A stretch of DNA of 64,000 nucleotides from Chitinophaga parva (GCF_003071345.1 NZ_QCYK01000003.1:558001-622000), one strand, 5' to 3'; shown: positions 8,622 through 18,777, counted from the stretch's first letter. Translations and numbers: made by a program. The notes: generated by a model not told the origin, from the sequence alone.

Positions 8622-10587
8622 TAAATGGCAAAGCAGGGCTGCAGCCCTGCTGCTGCCTGTACTGCTGCTATCCGCCGCCTTTAAGCCCGCTAAACACGTG
8701 GTGTGGCTGGATGAACTGGATCTGTCAAACGTGGACCAGTCGGCAGGAAAGGCATTGGCAAACCAGTCTATGTGGAAAACACCCTTGTTGATCGCGGGAG
8801 AAGCGTTCAGCAGGGGTGTTGGCACACATGCAGAAAGTTTTTTCAGGATCCGCCTGGATGGGAAAACCACGGCGTTCAACGCAAAGGTAGGCCTGGATGA
8901 TTCCCCGCCGGAACATGAACTGAAACAGGCCAGCGCGGAATTTATGGTGATAGGCGATGGGAAGGTGTTGTGGCGCAGTGGCGTGATGCATGGCAGGGAC
9001 AAAGCAAAACCGGTGGCGGTTGCTACGAAAGGTATTCATTCCCTGCTACTTTATGTGGACCATACCGGCGACGGTATTTCCGGCGACCGGGCAGACTGGG
9101 TAGACGCCAGCTTTGAAGTGAATGGTGCAGCCCCCGTGTCTGTAAAGCGCACGCGGGAAAAGGAATACATCACTACACCGGTTGCGGGGAAAAGCCCGGT
9201 TATTAACCCACCTTATGTATATGGTGCGCATGCCGGGCATCCCTTTCTTTTTACGGTGCCCGTTTCCGGCGAAAGGCCGCTTACCGTAACCGCTACCGGC
9301 CTTCCCGAAGGTTTGAAACTGGACAGCAATACCGGCATCATTACCGGCAGCGCAGTAAAGGACGGAGATTATAAGGTGGCTCTGGTGGCGCAAAACCGCT
9401 ATGGGAGTGCTACGCAGCAACTCATGATCAGGATCGGCCGTACCATAGCGCTCACTCCACCCATGGGATGGAACAGCTGGAACGTGTTTGGCGCCAGCGT
9501 GGATGACCAGAAGATCCGCGATATGGCCGACGCCATGGTGAACCTCGGGTTAACACAATATGGCTACAGCTACATCAACATTGACGACGGATGGCAGGGC
9601 CATCGGGGTGGAACGTACAATGCCATTATGCCCAATGAGAAATTTCCAGATATGAAGGCGCTGGTAGACTATGTGCATGGCAAGGGCCTGAAGATCGGCA
9701 TCTATTCATCGCCCTGGGTGCAAACGTATGCCGGCTACACTGGCGGTAGTGCGGATACCAGGGAAGGGAAAGTGATCAACGCATCGCGCCGGTACGGCGC
9801 TTTCTCCCTGGTGAAAAATGACGTGCAGCAGTGGGCCAGCTGGGGCTTTGATTATGTAAAATATGACTGGGTGACCAATGACATTGCCCACACCGCGGAA
9901 CTTCAATATTTGCTGGCGCAATGCGGCAGGGATGTGGTGTACAGCATTTCCAACGCAGCGCCTTTTGAGCTGGCGGAAGACTGGCGCAACCTTACCAATG
10001 CGTGGCGCACCACCGGCGATATCCACGACTCCTGGTGCAGTATGACCACCATTGGTTTCCTGCAGGACAAATGGCAACCCTATGCCCGGCCCGGAAGCTG
10101 GAACGACCCGGATATGCTGGTGCTGGGAAAAGTTGGGTGGGGCAAGGACCTCCACGCCACTCACCTTTCACCGGATGAACAATACACCCACGTAACGCTT
10201 TGGAGCATCCTGGCAGCACCCTTGCTGGTAGGATGTGACCTGAAGCAGGTGGATCCGTTTACCCTCAGCCTGCTCACGAACAGGGAAGTGATCGCGGTAG
10301 ACCAGGACCCCGCCGGCATACAAGGCAAACGCATCCTGGGCAACCGTGAAAAGAAAACGGAAATATGGTCCAAACCCTTGCAGGACGGGACATTGGCCGT
10401 AGGCCTGTTTAACCTGGCGGACGATGCGCAATCCATTACCCTGCATTGGAATGACGTGCAGTTAAACGGTCCGCAGCAACTGCGCGATCTCTGGCGGCAG
10501 CAGGACCTGGGTGTACAGAACGGCCAATATGCGGCAACGGTGCCGGCCCATGGCGTAGTGTTTTTAAAAATGAAACCGGCAAAATAG
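8590..10587 (+). CDS. GH27 alpha-galactosidase-type enzyme with NPCBM-like and Ig-like domains
   Basis: The 665-residue exported enzyme likely removes terminal alpha-galactose, or beta-L-arabinopyranose, which some GH27 members cleave. A short hydrophobic signal (AALLLPVLLLSAAF) precedes an NPCBM-like sugar-binding domain (~35-185; SRGVGTHAES, FNAKVGLDD). A putative Ig domain (~215-285; LPEGLKLDSNTGIITGS) comes next. The catalytic barrel starts near 288 (PPMGWNSWNVFG, YINIDDGWQG). The nucleophile is predicted as Asp426 in YVKYDW and the acid/base as Asp477 in GDIHDSW, by position in the GH27 pattern. SWNDPDMLVLG is the other family signature. The start overlaps SusD by 32 bases; a GTG three codons later is an alternative. 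Confidence 0.92.
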   Translation: MLIVRRIRVINKWQSRAAALLLPVLLLSAAFKPAKHVVWLDELDLSNVDQSAGKALANQSMWKTPLLIAGEAFSRGVGTHAESFFRIRLDGKTTAFNAKVGLDDSPPEHELKQASAEFMVIGDGKVLWRSGVMHGRDKAKPVAVATKGIHSLLLYVDHTGDGISGDRADWVDASFEVNGAAPVSVKRTREKEYITTPVAGKSPVINPPYVYGAHAGHPFLFTVPVSGERPLTVTATGLPEGLKLDSNTGIITGSAVKDGDYKVALVAQNRYGSATQQLMIRIGRTIALTPPMGWNSWNVFGASVDDQKIRDMADAMVNLGLTQYGYSYINIDDGWQGHRGGTYNAIMPNEKFPDMKALVDYVHGKGLKIGIYSSPWVQTYAGYTGGSADTREGKVINASRRYGAFSLVKNDVQQWASWGFDYVKYDWVTNDIAHTAELQYLLAQCGRDVVYSISNAAPFELAEDWRNLTNAWRTTGDIHDSWCSMTTIGFLQDKWQPYARPGSWNDPDMLVLGKVGWGKDLHATHLSPDEQYTHVTLWSILAAPLLVGCDLKQVDPFTLSLLTNREVIAVDQDPAGIQGKRILGNREKKTEIWSKPLQDGTLAVGLFNLADDAQSITLHWNDVQLNGPQQLRDLWRQQDLGVQNGQYAATVPAHGVVFLKMKPAK

Positions 10588-10592
10588 GAAAC

Positions 10593-11423
10593 ATGAAAAG
10601 CAACATCCATTTCAGCGCCATTATCATGTTATTGTTAATGAGCTTATGTGTGAAACCCGCGCGGGCCCAGCAGCACCTGGACCTGCCGCTATGGCCGGAA
10701 AAAGCCGGCACGGAAGACTATGCGGATGCAAAGCTCCAGGTATTTATCCCGGAAAAAAGCAACGGCGTAGCCGTAATTGCCTGCCCCGGCGGAGGCTATG
10801 CTTACCTGGCATTGGAAAAAGAAGGGACCAATTTTGCGTCCTTCTTTAATGAACAGGGCATTGCACTGATCGTATTGAAATACCGCCTGCCCAAGGGCCG
10901 TGCGGGTGTGCCGCTGGCGGACGCCCGGCGTGCACTGCAGCTGGTGCGGGAGCATGCAGACCAGTGGCATATTGATAAAAACAAAGTGGGCATCATGGGC
11001 TCCTCTGCCGGTGGCCACCTGGCCGCTACGGCCAGCACCCATTTGAGCGGGGAAGAGCGGCCTGCCTTCCAGGTCCTGCTGTACCCGGTGATCTCCATGG
11101 AAGAAGGGCTTACCCACGAAGGTTCCCGTAAATCCTTGCTGGGAGAGGCTCCTGGCGCAGCGCTGGTAAAGGAATATTCCAATGAACAACAGGTAACGGA
11201 ACAAACCCCGCCTGCTTTTATAGCAGTGAGTGATGATGATAAAACGGTATCATCGCTCAACAGCATCCGTTATTACGAAGCGCTGCATGAAAAGAAAGTG
11301 CCGGTGTCACTGCACATTTACCCCACCGGGGGACATGGCTGGGCGCTGAATGATTATCGTTACAAACCCGAATGGACGGCGGAATTGAAGAAATGGCTGC
11401 AAACCTTGTCGTGGGCTCACTGA
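10593..11423 (+). CDS. Secreted alpha/beta-hydrolase esterase, acetyl-xylan-esterase-like
   Basis: This 276-residue exported hydrolase probably removes acetyl or other ester groups from the glycan. The signal peptide is MKSNIHFSAIIMLLLMSLCV, cut after ARA. The oxyanion region is CPGGGYAYLA. The nucleophile is Ser138 in GSSAGG, the acid is likely an Asp in SDDDKTV (~218-220), and the base is His248 in GGHGWAL. Such small esterases (the BD-FAE/acetyl-esterase group) are common in PULs for decorated polymers. It starts five bases after the GH27 stop. The downstream long frame overlaps its end, but the better start of that gene lies 32 bases beyond. Confidence 0.85.
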   Translation: MKSNIHFSAIIMLLLMSLCVKPARAQQHLDLPLWPEKAGTEDYADAKLQVFIPEKSNGVAVIACPGGGYAYLALEKEGTNFASFFNEQGIALIVLKYRLPKGRAGVPLADARRALQLVREHADQWHIDKNKVGIMGSSAGGHLAATASTHLSGEERPAFQVLLYPVISMEEGLTHEGSRKSLLGEAPGAALVKEYSNEQQVTEQTPPAFIAVSDDDKTVSSLNSIRYYEALHEKKVPVSLHIYPTGGHGWALNDYRYKPEWTAELKKWLQTLSWAH

Positions 11424-11455
11424 CACGGATATACGGCGTAAATGACAGATGGTAC

Positions 11456-13282
11456 ATGATAGTAGTATTGAAGAAATATGTAAGCGCTTTACTAATGAGC
11501 GTGGCACTGGCCGGCAGTGCCCGGGCACAGTCAGGAAACGGAAACCTGCAGCCGGTGGCGGAAATAAAAAAGATAGGCGATAAGCTGATCAGGGAAACCC
11601 CCTTTGCCTACCGGCTGGTGGTACCAGCACGGAACCCCCGCTTTAACGGGCTATGCTTTGTAGATTTTGGAAAAAATTTTGGCACCGGGAAACCCGCGGT
11701 GGCTTATGCTTTTACCCAGCTTACGGTAGCAAGGGATACCACGCTGACCATTGAAATAGCGCACAACGATGCCTGCAAGGTATGGTGCAATGGACAGCTG
11801 GTGTATGAAAAAAGCGGTCACCCGGATATTGCCATTGAGCGGGATGAAAGAAGCATGGCGCTGCCGGGCTCCTTCCGCGTGCCGCTGCACCAGGGGAGTA
11901 ATGACCTGCTGGTAAAGTCCGCCACCAGTGGCAAAGCATGGTGCGTGTTCCTGCAGCCACCCAGTGAACAGGATGCGGTGCTGGCCGTGGCCAGGGAATA
12001 CCCGGAGCTGGGCCTGCAACACACGCGCAATGTGGATACCAGCGTGGCCGCAGTGAGCAACTGGTTGCTGGCAGGCCCCTTTGCACCCGGCATTGACGGG
12101 GTACACGCGCCCGAAAAGGAATTTCGCTTTGGGTACATGTACCCCGGGCTTACCGGGGCCGTGACCTGGACCATTCCTAAAACAGATGTGCTGGGGGATG
12201 TGATAAACGCACGCCCCTGGGGCACCACCTATCAGTGGAACTACCACAACGGGGGCGTGGCCTGGGCCATGCAGCAGCTGGGAGAAATGACCGGTGAAAA
12301 AAAATACGATCAATGGGCTACTCACTTCTGCGACTTCCAGATGGAAGGCATTCCATTCGTAGACTACCAGGTGAATAAGCTGCGGGCCTATAATGCGGCC
12401 AATGCCATGGTGATCAACTCGAAACTGCTGGACTTCACCCTGGCGCCCTCCCTGCCGCTCATCTACCGCCTGCGCAAAGAGAAAGGTTTCAGGAATGAAG
12501 CGGTGTACCGGGATTACATTGCCAGGATGATGGACTATGCAAAGACCGGCCAGCTCCGGAGCCCGGGCTATACTAACTATGCCCGTACCACGCCGGAGGT
12601 GTACACCGTTTGGGTGGATGATATGTTCATGGGCATTCCTTTCCTGGTGCAGGCAGGCCTTTATGCCAATGATGCAGCGCAGCGGAAATGGTTCCTGGAC
12701 GATGCCGCAAACCAGTTGCTGGACTTTACAAAACAGGTATGGGATAAGGACGCACGCCTGTTCATGCATGCCCATTATTCCAGCCGCCCCCAGGTGAAGC
12801 TGCCTTACTGGTCCAGGGCCAATGGATGGGCCATCTGGGCTATGACGGAAGTGCTGATGGCACTACCGCCGGAACATCCCAGGTACAAGGCCATCCTGGC
12901 ACTGTACCGCGATTTTTCCAGTTCCCTGGTGCGCTACCAAAGCCCGGAAGGGTTCTGGCACAACGTGATCAACCGGGATGATTCACCGGTGGAAGTATCC
13001 GGCACGGCCATCTTTACCATGGCCATGGCCAGGGGAGTAAGAATGGGATGGCTGGATAAAAAGAAGTTTACCCCGGTAGTGGAGAAGGGCTGGAAGGCCA
13101 CGGCGTCTGAAATTGACGATGATGGCACCGTACACAAAATATGTGTAGGCACCATGTGCTCAGAAGATGTGAACTATTACATGCACCGGCCTTTTTATGA
13201 TGACGATACGCATGGTTCCTTTGCCGTGATCTTTGCCGGGATGGAAGTGCAGAAAATGTTGGACCAGCAGAAAAAACAGTAA
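11456..13282 (+). CDS. GH105/GH88-type unsaturated uronyl hydrolase with N-terminal beta domain
   Basis: This enzyme class removes the 4,5-unsaturated uronic acid left at the chain end by a polysaccharide lyase. The start at 11456 gives a signal peptide (MIVVLKKYVSALLMSVALAG, cut after ARA); the in-frame start at 11372 overlaps the esterase and lacks one. Residues ~30-190 form a beta-rich PA14-like module (LTIEIAHNDACKVWCNGQLV). The (alpha/alpha)6 catalytic part follows, with Asp388-Asp389 in VWVDDMFMG, the likely catalytic site, and YWSRANGWAIWAM (451-463), both family signatures. At 608 residues it is much longer than the minimal ~370-residue family because of the N-terminal domain. Its presence implies a lyase acting on the same substrate. 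Confidence 0.88.
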   Translation: MIVVLKKYVSALLMSVALAGSARAQSGNGNLQPVAEIKKIGDKLIRETPFAYRLVVPARNPRFNGLCFVDFGKNFGTGKPAVAYAFTQLTVARDTTLTIEIAHNDACKVWCNGQLVYEKSGHPDIAIERDERSMALPGSFRVPLHQGSNDLLVKSATSGKAWCVFLQPPSEQDAVLAVAREYPELGLQHTRNVDTSVAAVSNWLLAGPFAPGIDGVHAPEKEFRFGYMYPGLTGAVTWTIPKTDVLGDVINARPWGTTYQWNYHNGGVAWAMQQLGEMTGEKKYDQWATHFCDFQMEGIPFVDYQVNKLRAYNAANAMVINSKLLDFTLAPSLPLIYRLRKEKGFRNEAVYRDYIARMMDYAKTGQLRSPGYTNYARTTPEVYTVWVDDMFMGIPFLVQAGLYANDAAQRKWFLDDAANQLLDFTKQVWDKDARLFMHAHYSSRPQVKLPYWSRANGWAIWAMTEVLMALPPEHPRYKAILALYRDFSSSLVRYQSPEGFWHNVINRDDSPVEVSGTAIFTMAMARGVRMGWLDKKKFTPVVEKGWKATASEIDDDGTVHKICVGTMCSEDVNYYMHRPFYDDDTHGSFAVIFAGMEVQKMLDQQKKQ

Positions 13283-13283
13283 G

Positions 13284-15128
13284 ATGGGAAAAAGACAGTT
13301 GTTGCTGGCGGTGCTATGCGGGTTGTCTGTCATAGCCTGTGCACAGCAAAGTGATATCCTGGCAAAGTCCCGCCCCTTAAGCAAAGCAGCCATTACTCTG
13401 CTGAAACAGGAGCTGGTGGAAAGCGATGCACACTATGATGCGGAAAAGAAGATGACCTGGACCGTGACGAAGGAAAAGCACTATCACAGTGACCTGGACA
13501 GTGGGGTGCGCGTGCATGACACGCGGGCTTCCATTCAGTATGCCGCCGCTTTGCTGCATACGGAAGATGTTGCATCCAGGCAGCGGGGCATTGATATCAT
13601 CAGGGCGATCTTACCCCTGCAGGAAAAAGATCCCCAACGGGCTTTCTGCGGGGTGTGGCCTTATTACCCCGAAGATCCGCTGCCGGGCCGTAAAGCGCCG
13701 GTGGACTATAACTGGGCGGATTTTATGTCGGTGTCACTGATAGATATTGCACGCAATGCAAACGCCCACCTGGACAAGGCATTGCAGGCGCAAATCAAAG
13801 ATGCCCTTATCCTGGCGGCCCATGCCATCATGAAGCGGGACGTAAAGGCAGATTACACCAATATCTGTATCATGGGTACTTACGTTTGCTACGTCGTGGG
13901 TGCGCTGTATGACCAGCCAGACATCAGCGCTTACGGCAAACATAAGCTGGCCTATTTTTATCAATACACGAAAGCAAACAAAGGCTTTACGGAATACAAC
14001 AGTCCTACCTACACCGTGGTGGCCATGGACGAAGTGCTGCGCATGAAACAGGTGATCATCAACCAGGCAGACAAGCAGCTGGTGGATGAACTGTATACAC
14101 TGTGCTGGCAGGTGATAGCCCGGCATTTTCATCAGCCCTCCGGGCAATGGTGTGGCCCTTACCTGCGGGCTTACAATGACCTGCTGACACCGGCGTTGAA
14201 GCAGTTATTTTTCTATGCATCCCAAGGCAGGATCAACCTGCCGGGCGATTATCCCCGCCAGCCCAGCGTACTGGTGCCGCATGAGATCCCGGCAGGTCTT
14301 GTTCCCGCCTTTGTGCAACAATCCTTGCCCGGCGTGCGCGTGGATACCTTCGTAGCCGGCAGGTTGCAGGTACCAAACCGGGTGGTGTATGCTGATACCA
14401 CGCTGGGCGCAAGGGATGTAACAGGCAAGCTATATGTGCATCCCCAATACGCCCTTGCCTCCGCAAACCAGGGATTTCTCTGGAACCAATGCCGGCCGCT
14501 GATGGTGCATTGGGGCACGCCAGAACAGCCGTCCTACCTGCGTTTGCGCTTCCTGCATGATGGGTACGACCTGTCTGCCGCATGCATTAAAAGCGTGCAG
14601 GATTCCTCTTCGCTCTTGTCTATCCTGAACATAGCTACTGATGGAGGGGACAAACATCCTAACATAGACCCAATAAAGCACGCCATGCTTCCCGCTACAG
14701 ACTTGCGTTTGCGGCTGGAGACCGGGGGCAATACCGGCGCAGCGGCATTCACCATTTCCTCCACTGACAACAATGAACTGTTGTTTACCGCCGGTTCCCT
14801 GCAGATGCGTATACAGGTGCCGTATTGCAATTGGGATGGCCTGCAGGGGCATTGGGAAACGGGGGGCGATGGAAACAGGAAATGGGCAGACTACGTGGTT
14901 TATGCCGGCCCTGGAAAAGTGTTTGACCTTGCTGCCATGAAAGCAGCCGTGATCGGCCTTTCACTCCATGTGTTAACCCCTGATAGCCCGGCTGGCCGTG
15001 ACAGTATAGTTGCGGTCAACGATGGAAAATACCTCCGCTTGTCGCGCAGGGGAATGGCCGTAAAGGCGCTGCAGCAGCCTGCGGAAGCATTCCGTATTAA
15101 AAACGATTTTGAAACCGATGTGAAATAA
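13284..15128 (+). CDS. Uncharacterised secreted alpha-helical toroid-like protein, possible lyase or hydrolase
   Basis: I do not recognise the family. The start at 13284 gives a signal peptide (MGKRQLLLAVLCGLSVIACA) two bases after the GH105 stop. Residues ~30-330 are helical with regularly spaced Trp, Tyr and His. Examples are DTRASIQYAAALLHTED, GVWPYYPEDPL, NWADFMSVSLIDIA, YTNICIMGTYVCYVVGALYD and QPSGQWCGPYLRAYNDL. These look like hairpins of an (alpha/alpha) toroid. Residues ~330-614 look beta-rich (YLRLRFLHDGYDLSAAC, LEFTVAG-like strands). Toroid plus beta-sandwich is the layout of several lyase families (PL8, PL12, PL15 and PL21 types), and GH105 next door needs a lyase. The function is inference only. 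Confidence 0.6.
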   Translation: MGKRQLLLAVLCGLSVIACAQQSDILAKSRPLSKAAITLLKQELVESDAHYDAEKKMTWTVTKEKHYHSDLDSGVRVHDTRASIQYAAALLHTEDVASRQRGIDIIRAILPLQEKDPQRAFCGVWPYYPEDPLPGRKAPVDYNWADFMSVSLIDIARNANAHLDKALQAQIKDALILAAHAIMKRDVKADYTNICIMGTYVCYVVGALYDQPDISAYGKHKLAYFYQYTKANKGFTEYNSPTYTVVAMDEVLRMKQVIINQADKQLVDELYTLCWQVIARHFHQPSGQWCGPYLRAYNDLLTPALKQLFFYASQGRINLPGDYPRQPSVLVPHEIPAGLVPAFVQQSLPGVRVDTFVAGRLQVPNRVVYADTTLGARDVTGKLYVHPQYALASANQGFLWNQCRPLMVHWGTPEQPSYLRLRFLHDGYDLSAACIKSVQDSSSLLSILNIATDGGDKHPNIDPIKHAMLPATDLRLRLETGGNTGAAAFTISSTDNNELLFTAGSLQMRIQVPYCNWDGLQGHWETGGDGNRKWADYVVYAGPGKVFDLAAMKAAVIGLSLHVLTPDSPAGRDSIVAVNDGKYLRLSRRGMAVKALQQPAEAFRIKNDFETDVK

Positions 15129-15129
15129 T

Positions 15130-18100
15130 ATGCGAATAAGACCTTTATTATTGGGAACCATTTGTCTTTTTGTGATGCAGGCCGCCATGGGCCAGATGAA
15201 AGAGCCTCAGGACTGGCTGGGCTATGAGCAGGTATTGGGCCTGAAGAATGGCCTGAGAAGTTACGATTACGATGTAAACCTCATTTCATCCTCCGCGCCG
15301 GCAAACGTGTTCTGGCCGGGAGACCCTGTACGCCTGCAGTTCCAGCTGGTGAACAATACCAACCAGCCCATTCATGCAGATGCTAAAATATACGTGATCC
15401 GCTACGGCACCCGGGGCATTCCCAACGATATCTGGCTGCCCCAGATGGTAAAGCTGGATTACGAAAAAGTAGTACCTGTGAAACTGGACATTAACCCTAA
15501 CGGGTATACGAATACTTCCCTGAGCGTTGATGATATTAAAGCATACGGGGGCTACGCAGTGGTGTTCGACCTGGGTAAGAACGGGCGCCGGCTGGGCACC
15601 AGCTTTGTGCTGAGCATGAAGCCCTCACCGGTGAAGATGCAGTATCCCAGGCAATCACTGGACTACCTGGGGGTGGACTTCCTGCAGCGCATGGGCGTAC
15701 AGTCCATCCGCTATGGCGTGCCTTACATGGCCACTACCAATCCAAACTACCAGGCCTACCGGCAGGAGCTGAAGCGCCTGATGAAGAACTTCAAGGATAA
15801 CAACATTACGGTGATGCTCATGTTTGGCGAAGGGCAAACGGCCCAGTCCATGCCATTGGGGATTAGCCGGCCCCACCTGGATAGCAGTGGCAAATTCCTG
15901 CGCACTAAACAGGACCTGGCGTGGATGCCGGACATGGATGAAGACTTTAAAAAATACGTAAAGGAATTGTGCATGGACTTTGGATGGCCCAATGGCCCGG
16001 TTACATCGCTTTGCCTCTGGAATGAGCCCTGGGAAGGATCTTCCATTTCCGGCTGGCAGGCAGACATGCTGCGCTACCGCGAGATCTATACCAAGATGGC
16101 GGAAGCCGTGCTGGAAGCGCGCAAGGAGGGAAGGGACGTGCTGGTAGGCGGTGGCGATTCCAACTCCAACGCATTGGATAAATTCTTTGCCGATGGCACC
16201 CAGGACATCCTGCCCATTTTTGATTTCCTGTCTATCCACTACCAGGGCATGGAATCGCCGGTGCTGTATCCTGAGTGGAACAAGCGGAAGGACTATAAAG
16301 GCAGGGTAAAGATCTGGGATACAGAAAGCTGGGTAGGCAATACCGACGATCGCATAGGCCCGGTAGTGGCGGCCAACCGCTCCGCGGGCTACGACCGCTC
16401 CATGGGCGTATACGGCGGTTACATGTACTCCGGCGATCCGCACCGCTCCGCGCAAACCATGACCATCCACACACCTTATGGCCTGGAAACCGTGCCCAAA
16501 CTGCACAACACCTGGTCCACCGCGGCGGCCATGGGCGCCACGCAAAGCTTCATTGGTGACCGGGCGTTTAACCGCCTGCTGTTCACCAACGGCCTGCCCT
16601 GGGTGATGCTCTTTGATGGTTATAATAACAACAAGGAGGATGGCAGCATTGTAGTAACCGGCGATCTCGGAGATGCCTTTGGCCCCGCGCGCATCCTGTT
16701 CCGCAATGTGCGCAGTATCACCGAAGCAAAGAAGCGCCAGCAGCTGTATGCACGCCTGGACACCGCTACAGATGAAGCCGCGCGCAAAGTCATTACCACC
16801 GAGCTGGCCGAATATCATCCCATTACAGATGGAAAGATGATCGTGAAAGCAGATCCTGCTTTCCTGCTGTATGATTTTTATGGTAACAGCATCCCCCCGC
16901 AAAACGGGGTGTTCACCATTCCATTGAACTACCAGGGTTATTTCCTGCGGGTAAATGGAACGGCCAGCGCATTCAATAAACTGGTGGCCGCCGTGAACAA
17001 TGCGCGCATAGAAGGTTATGAGCCGCTGGAGATCATCCCCAAAGACCTTACAGCGCCCATTGCCACCAAACCAACCATGGAACTGCAGTTGACCAACATC
17101 CTGAACCGCCCTGTGAAAGGGAAACTGCAGGTATCCCTGGGTGGACTGCAGCTGGCCTACCCGGAAACAGTGGCGTTGAAACCCCACGAAACCAGGACCA
17201 TCCAGGTGCAGGTAAAGGGGGGCGAGGCAAACAAGGAAAATAACTACCCCCTGCAGGCTTATTTTGATGCAGGCAGCGATGGCTTTGCCGCGCACCGGGA
17301 AAACATGCATGTGAATTACATTGCTAAAAAGACTATCCGGGTAGATGGAGACCTGAGCGACTGGGCAGGCTGCATTCCGGAAACGATCAAAGGCACCGGC
17401 AAGGCCAGTATATCCATAACAGAAGCTGCATGGCACCCCTACGAAAATTTTGATACTACTGCCGATGGCCTCGCGAATACTTACACGGCCTATGACGACC
17501 AGTATTTTTATTTTGGCGCCAGGGTGGCAGATAAAACGCCGAACAAAGGCGCGCCCCGCTTTGCAACGCGGGATGATGACCAATACTTTTATCCCGATAC
17601 TTCCTATATGCAATCCCTGTATGCCATGCAATCTGTGCTGGTAAAGCAACCGGCCAGTGCTGCGGATACAGGAGCCCTGCAACTGCCCGGTGGTGGCCGC
17701 GCGCTGAATTACTTTGAGAATACCGCCACCACGCGTTCCATCGGCATGGACATAGACCTGCCGCTGGACAAATACACCCGCACGGCTTTGTATTTCCCTG
17801 GCGTGAACCAGCGCAATGTATCCGTGGTAGTGTATGACCGGGAGAGCGGCAAAGAATTACTCAGCACCAATATTGAAAACTGCTGGAACGGTACGTACCT
17901 GAACCTGGACCTGGCCGGCAAGCTGCGCATCCGCTGCTCCGCCACCAGCTGGGATGGCTGGAGGAACACCACGAAGCTGGCAGGAATTTTCTTTGACCGG
18001 TCCGACAAGGTGATGGATGCAGGTAATGCGAAGACCGGTGCCGCCATGGTAAGCAAAGACTTTGATACCCGTGGCAACTGGACCGGTGTGTATGGCAAGG

Positions 18101-18768
18101 CAGGTTTTTATCTGCCCGGTGCAGCATCCTCCCTGGCCGCAAATGTGCACTGCGCGCCGGTTTCGCAGGACGACCTGGTGACAATGGTGTGGCCCAAAGG
18201 CGTGCGGAAATTCTCTTACCGTAAAACCGGTACCCTGCCGGATGGCTCTACGGGCGAGCGGTTTGATAACATACTGATCGCGTTTAACGTGATCCCCATC
18301 GGAGAAGACGGGATGGAAGCCTTCCCCAAAGGCACCATGCCGCGCTACACCGGTTACAAATGCAGTGACTATGAATATGCCCTGAATACCGTTGCCAGTG
18401 AGTATGGTGGCGGGTTTGAGATCTGGCGCCTGCTGGTGCCGGGCATGCCCCGCAAACACTTTTTCCCGCGACAGCCTAAATCGCCCTACGATGGGCCGGT
18501 GAAAGATGGCAAGCTGGTGACCGTGCGCAAAGGCAATACCCTCTTTACGGAATGCGCCATCCCGTGGTCAGAGATCCCGGATGTGAAGCGCGTAATAGAC
18601 AAAGGCGGCAAGGTGAAATTTTCCGTAAGGGTCAATGACGACGGCGCCCCGGCAGCCTGCATGGAGCTGGCCCGCGACCGCAGCGTATCCAAGTTGAATG
18701 CCCGTGCCTTCCATCCCGACTGGAAAGAGCACTGGGCTAACGAAGTGGAATTTGGTGTAGAAAAATAA
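15130..18768 (+). CDS. Large clan GH-A-like glycoside hydrolase with C-terminal CBM9-like module
   Basis: A 1212-residue exported protein (signal MRIRPLLLGTICLFVMQAAMG) starting one base after the previous stop. Residues ~25-165 are a beta-sandwich (PANVFWPGDPVRLQFQLVNN). Residues ~175-600 resemble a TIM barrel: MGVQSIRYGVPYM, TVMLMFGEGQ, then SLCLWNEPWEG with Glu299 as likely acid/base, and VKIWDTESWVG with Glu399 as likely nucleophile. The two glutamates are ~100 residues apart, as in retaining clan A enzymes such as GH39, GH5 or GH30. After more beta domains, IRVDGDLSDWAG (~736) opens a CBM9/DOMON-like module. The C-terminal ~200 residues resemble a second copy-like region (NDDGAPAAC...). 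The family assignment is open and could be new. The substrate is unknown. Confidence 0.7.
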   Translation: MRIRPLLLGTICLFVMQAAMGQMKEPQDWLGYEQVLGLKNGLRSYDYDVNLISSSAPANVFWPGDPVRLQFQLVNNTNQPIHADAKIYVIRYGTRGIPNDIWLPQMVKLDYEKVVPVKLDINPNGYTNTSLSVDDIKAYGGYAVVFDLGKNGRRLGTSFVLSMKPSPVKMQYPRQSLDYLGVDFLQRMGVQSIRYGVPYMATTNPNYQAYRQELKRLMKNFKDNNITVMLMFGEGQTAQSMPLGISRPHLDSSGKFLRTKQDLAWMPDMDEDFKKYVKELCMDFGWPNGPVTSLCLWNEPWEGSSISGWQADMLRYREIYTKMAEAVLEARKEGRDVLVGGGDSNSNALDKFFADGTQDILPIFDFLSIHYQGMESPVLYPEWNKRKDYKGRVKIWDTESWVGNTDDRIGPVVAANRSAGYDRSMGVYGGYMYSGDPHRSAQTMTIHTPYGLETVPKLHNTWSTAAAMGATQSFIGDRAFNRLLFTNGLPWVMLFDGYNNNKEDGSIVVTGDLGDAFGPARILFRNVRSITEAKKRQQLYARLDTATDEAARKVITTELAEYHPITDGKMIVKADPAFLLYDFYGNSIPPQNGVFTIPLNYQGYFLRVNGTASAFNKLVAAVNNARIEGYEPLEIIPKDLTAPIATKPTMELQLTNILNRPVKGKLQVSLGGLQLAYPETVALKPHETRTIQVQVKGGEANKENNYPLQAYFDAGSDGFAAHRENMHVNYIAKKTIRVDGDLSDWAGCIPETIKGTGKASISITEAAWHPYENFDTTADGLANTYTAYDDQYFYFGARVADKTPNKGAPRFATRDDDQYFYPDTSYMQSLYAMQSVLVKQPASAADTGALQLPGGGRALNYFENTATTRSIGMDIDLPLDKYTRTALYFPGVNQRNVSVVVYDRESGKELLSTNIENCWNGTYLNLDLAGKLRIRCSATSWDGWRNTTKLAGIFFDRSDKVMDAGNAKTGAAMVSKDFDTRGNWTGVYGKAGFYLPGAASSLAANVHCAPVSQDDLVTMVWPKGVRKFSYRKTGTLPDGSTGERFDNILIAFNVIPIGEDGMEAFPKGTMPRYTGYKCSDYEYALNTVASEYGGGFEIWRLLVPGMPRKHFFPRQPKSPYDGPVKDGKLVTVRKGNTLFTECAIPWSEIPDVKRVIDKGGKVKFSVRVNDDGAPAACMELARDRSVSKLNARAFHPDWKEHWANEVEFGVEK

Positions 18769-18777
18769 CCTAGAAAC

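Noticed and set aside
15655..17682. 675-codon open frame on the minus strand
   Set aside because: It lies wholly within the clan GH-A-like gene, reads as low-complexity His/Gly/Arg/Val-rich sequence and has no signal or domain. It is a high-G/C shadow frame.
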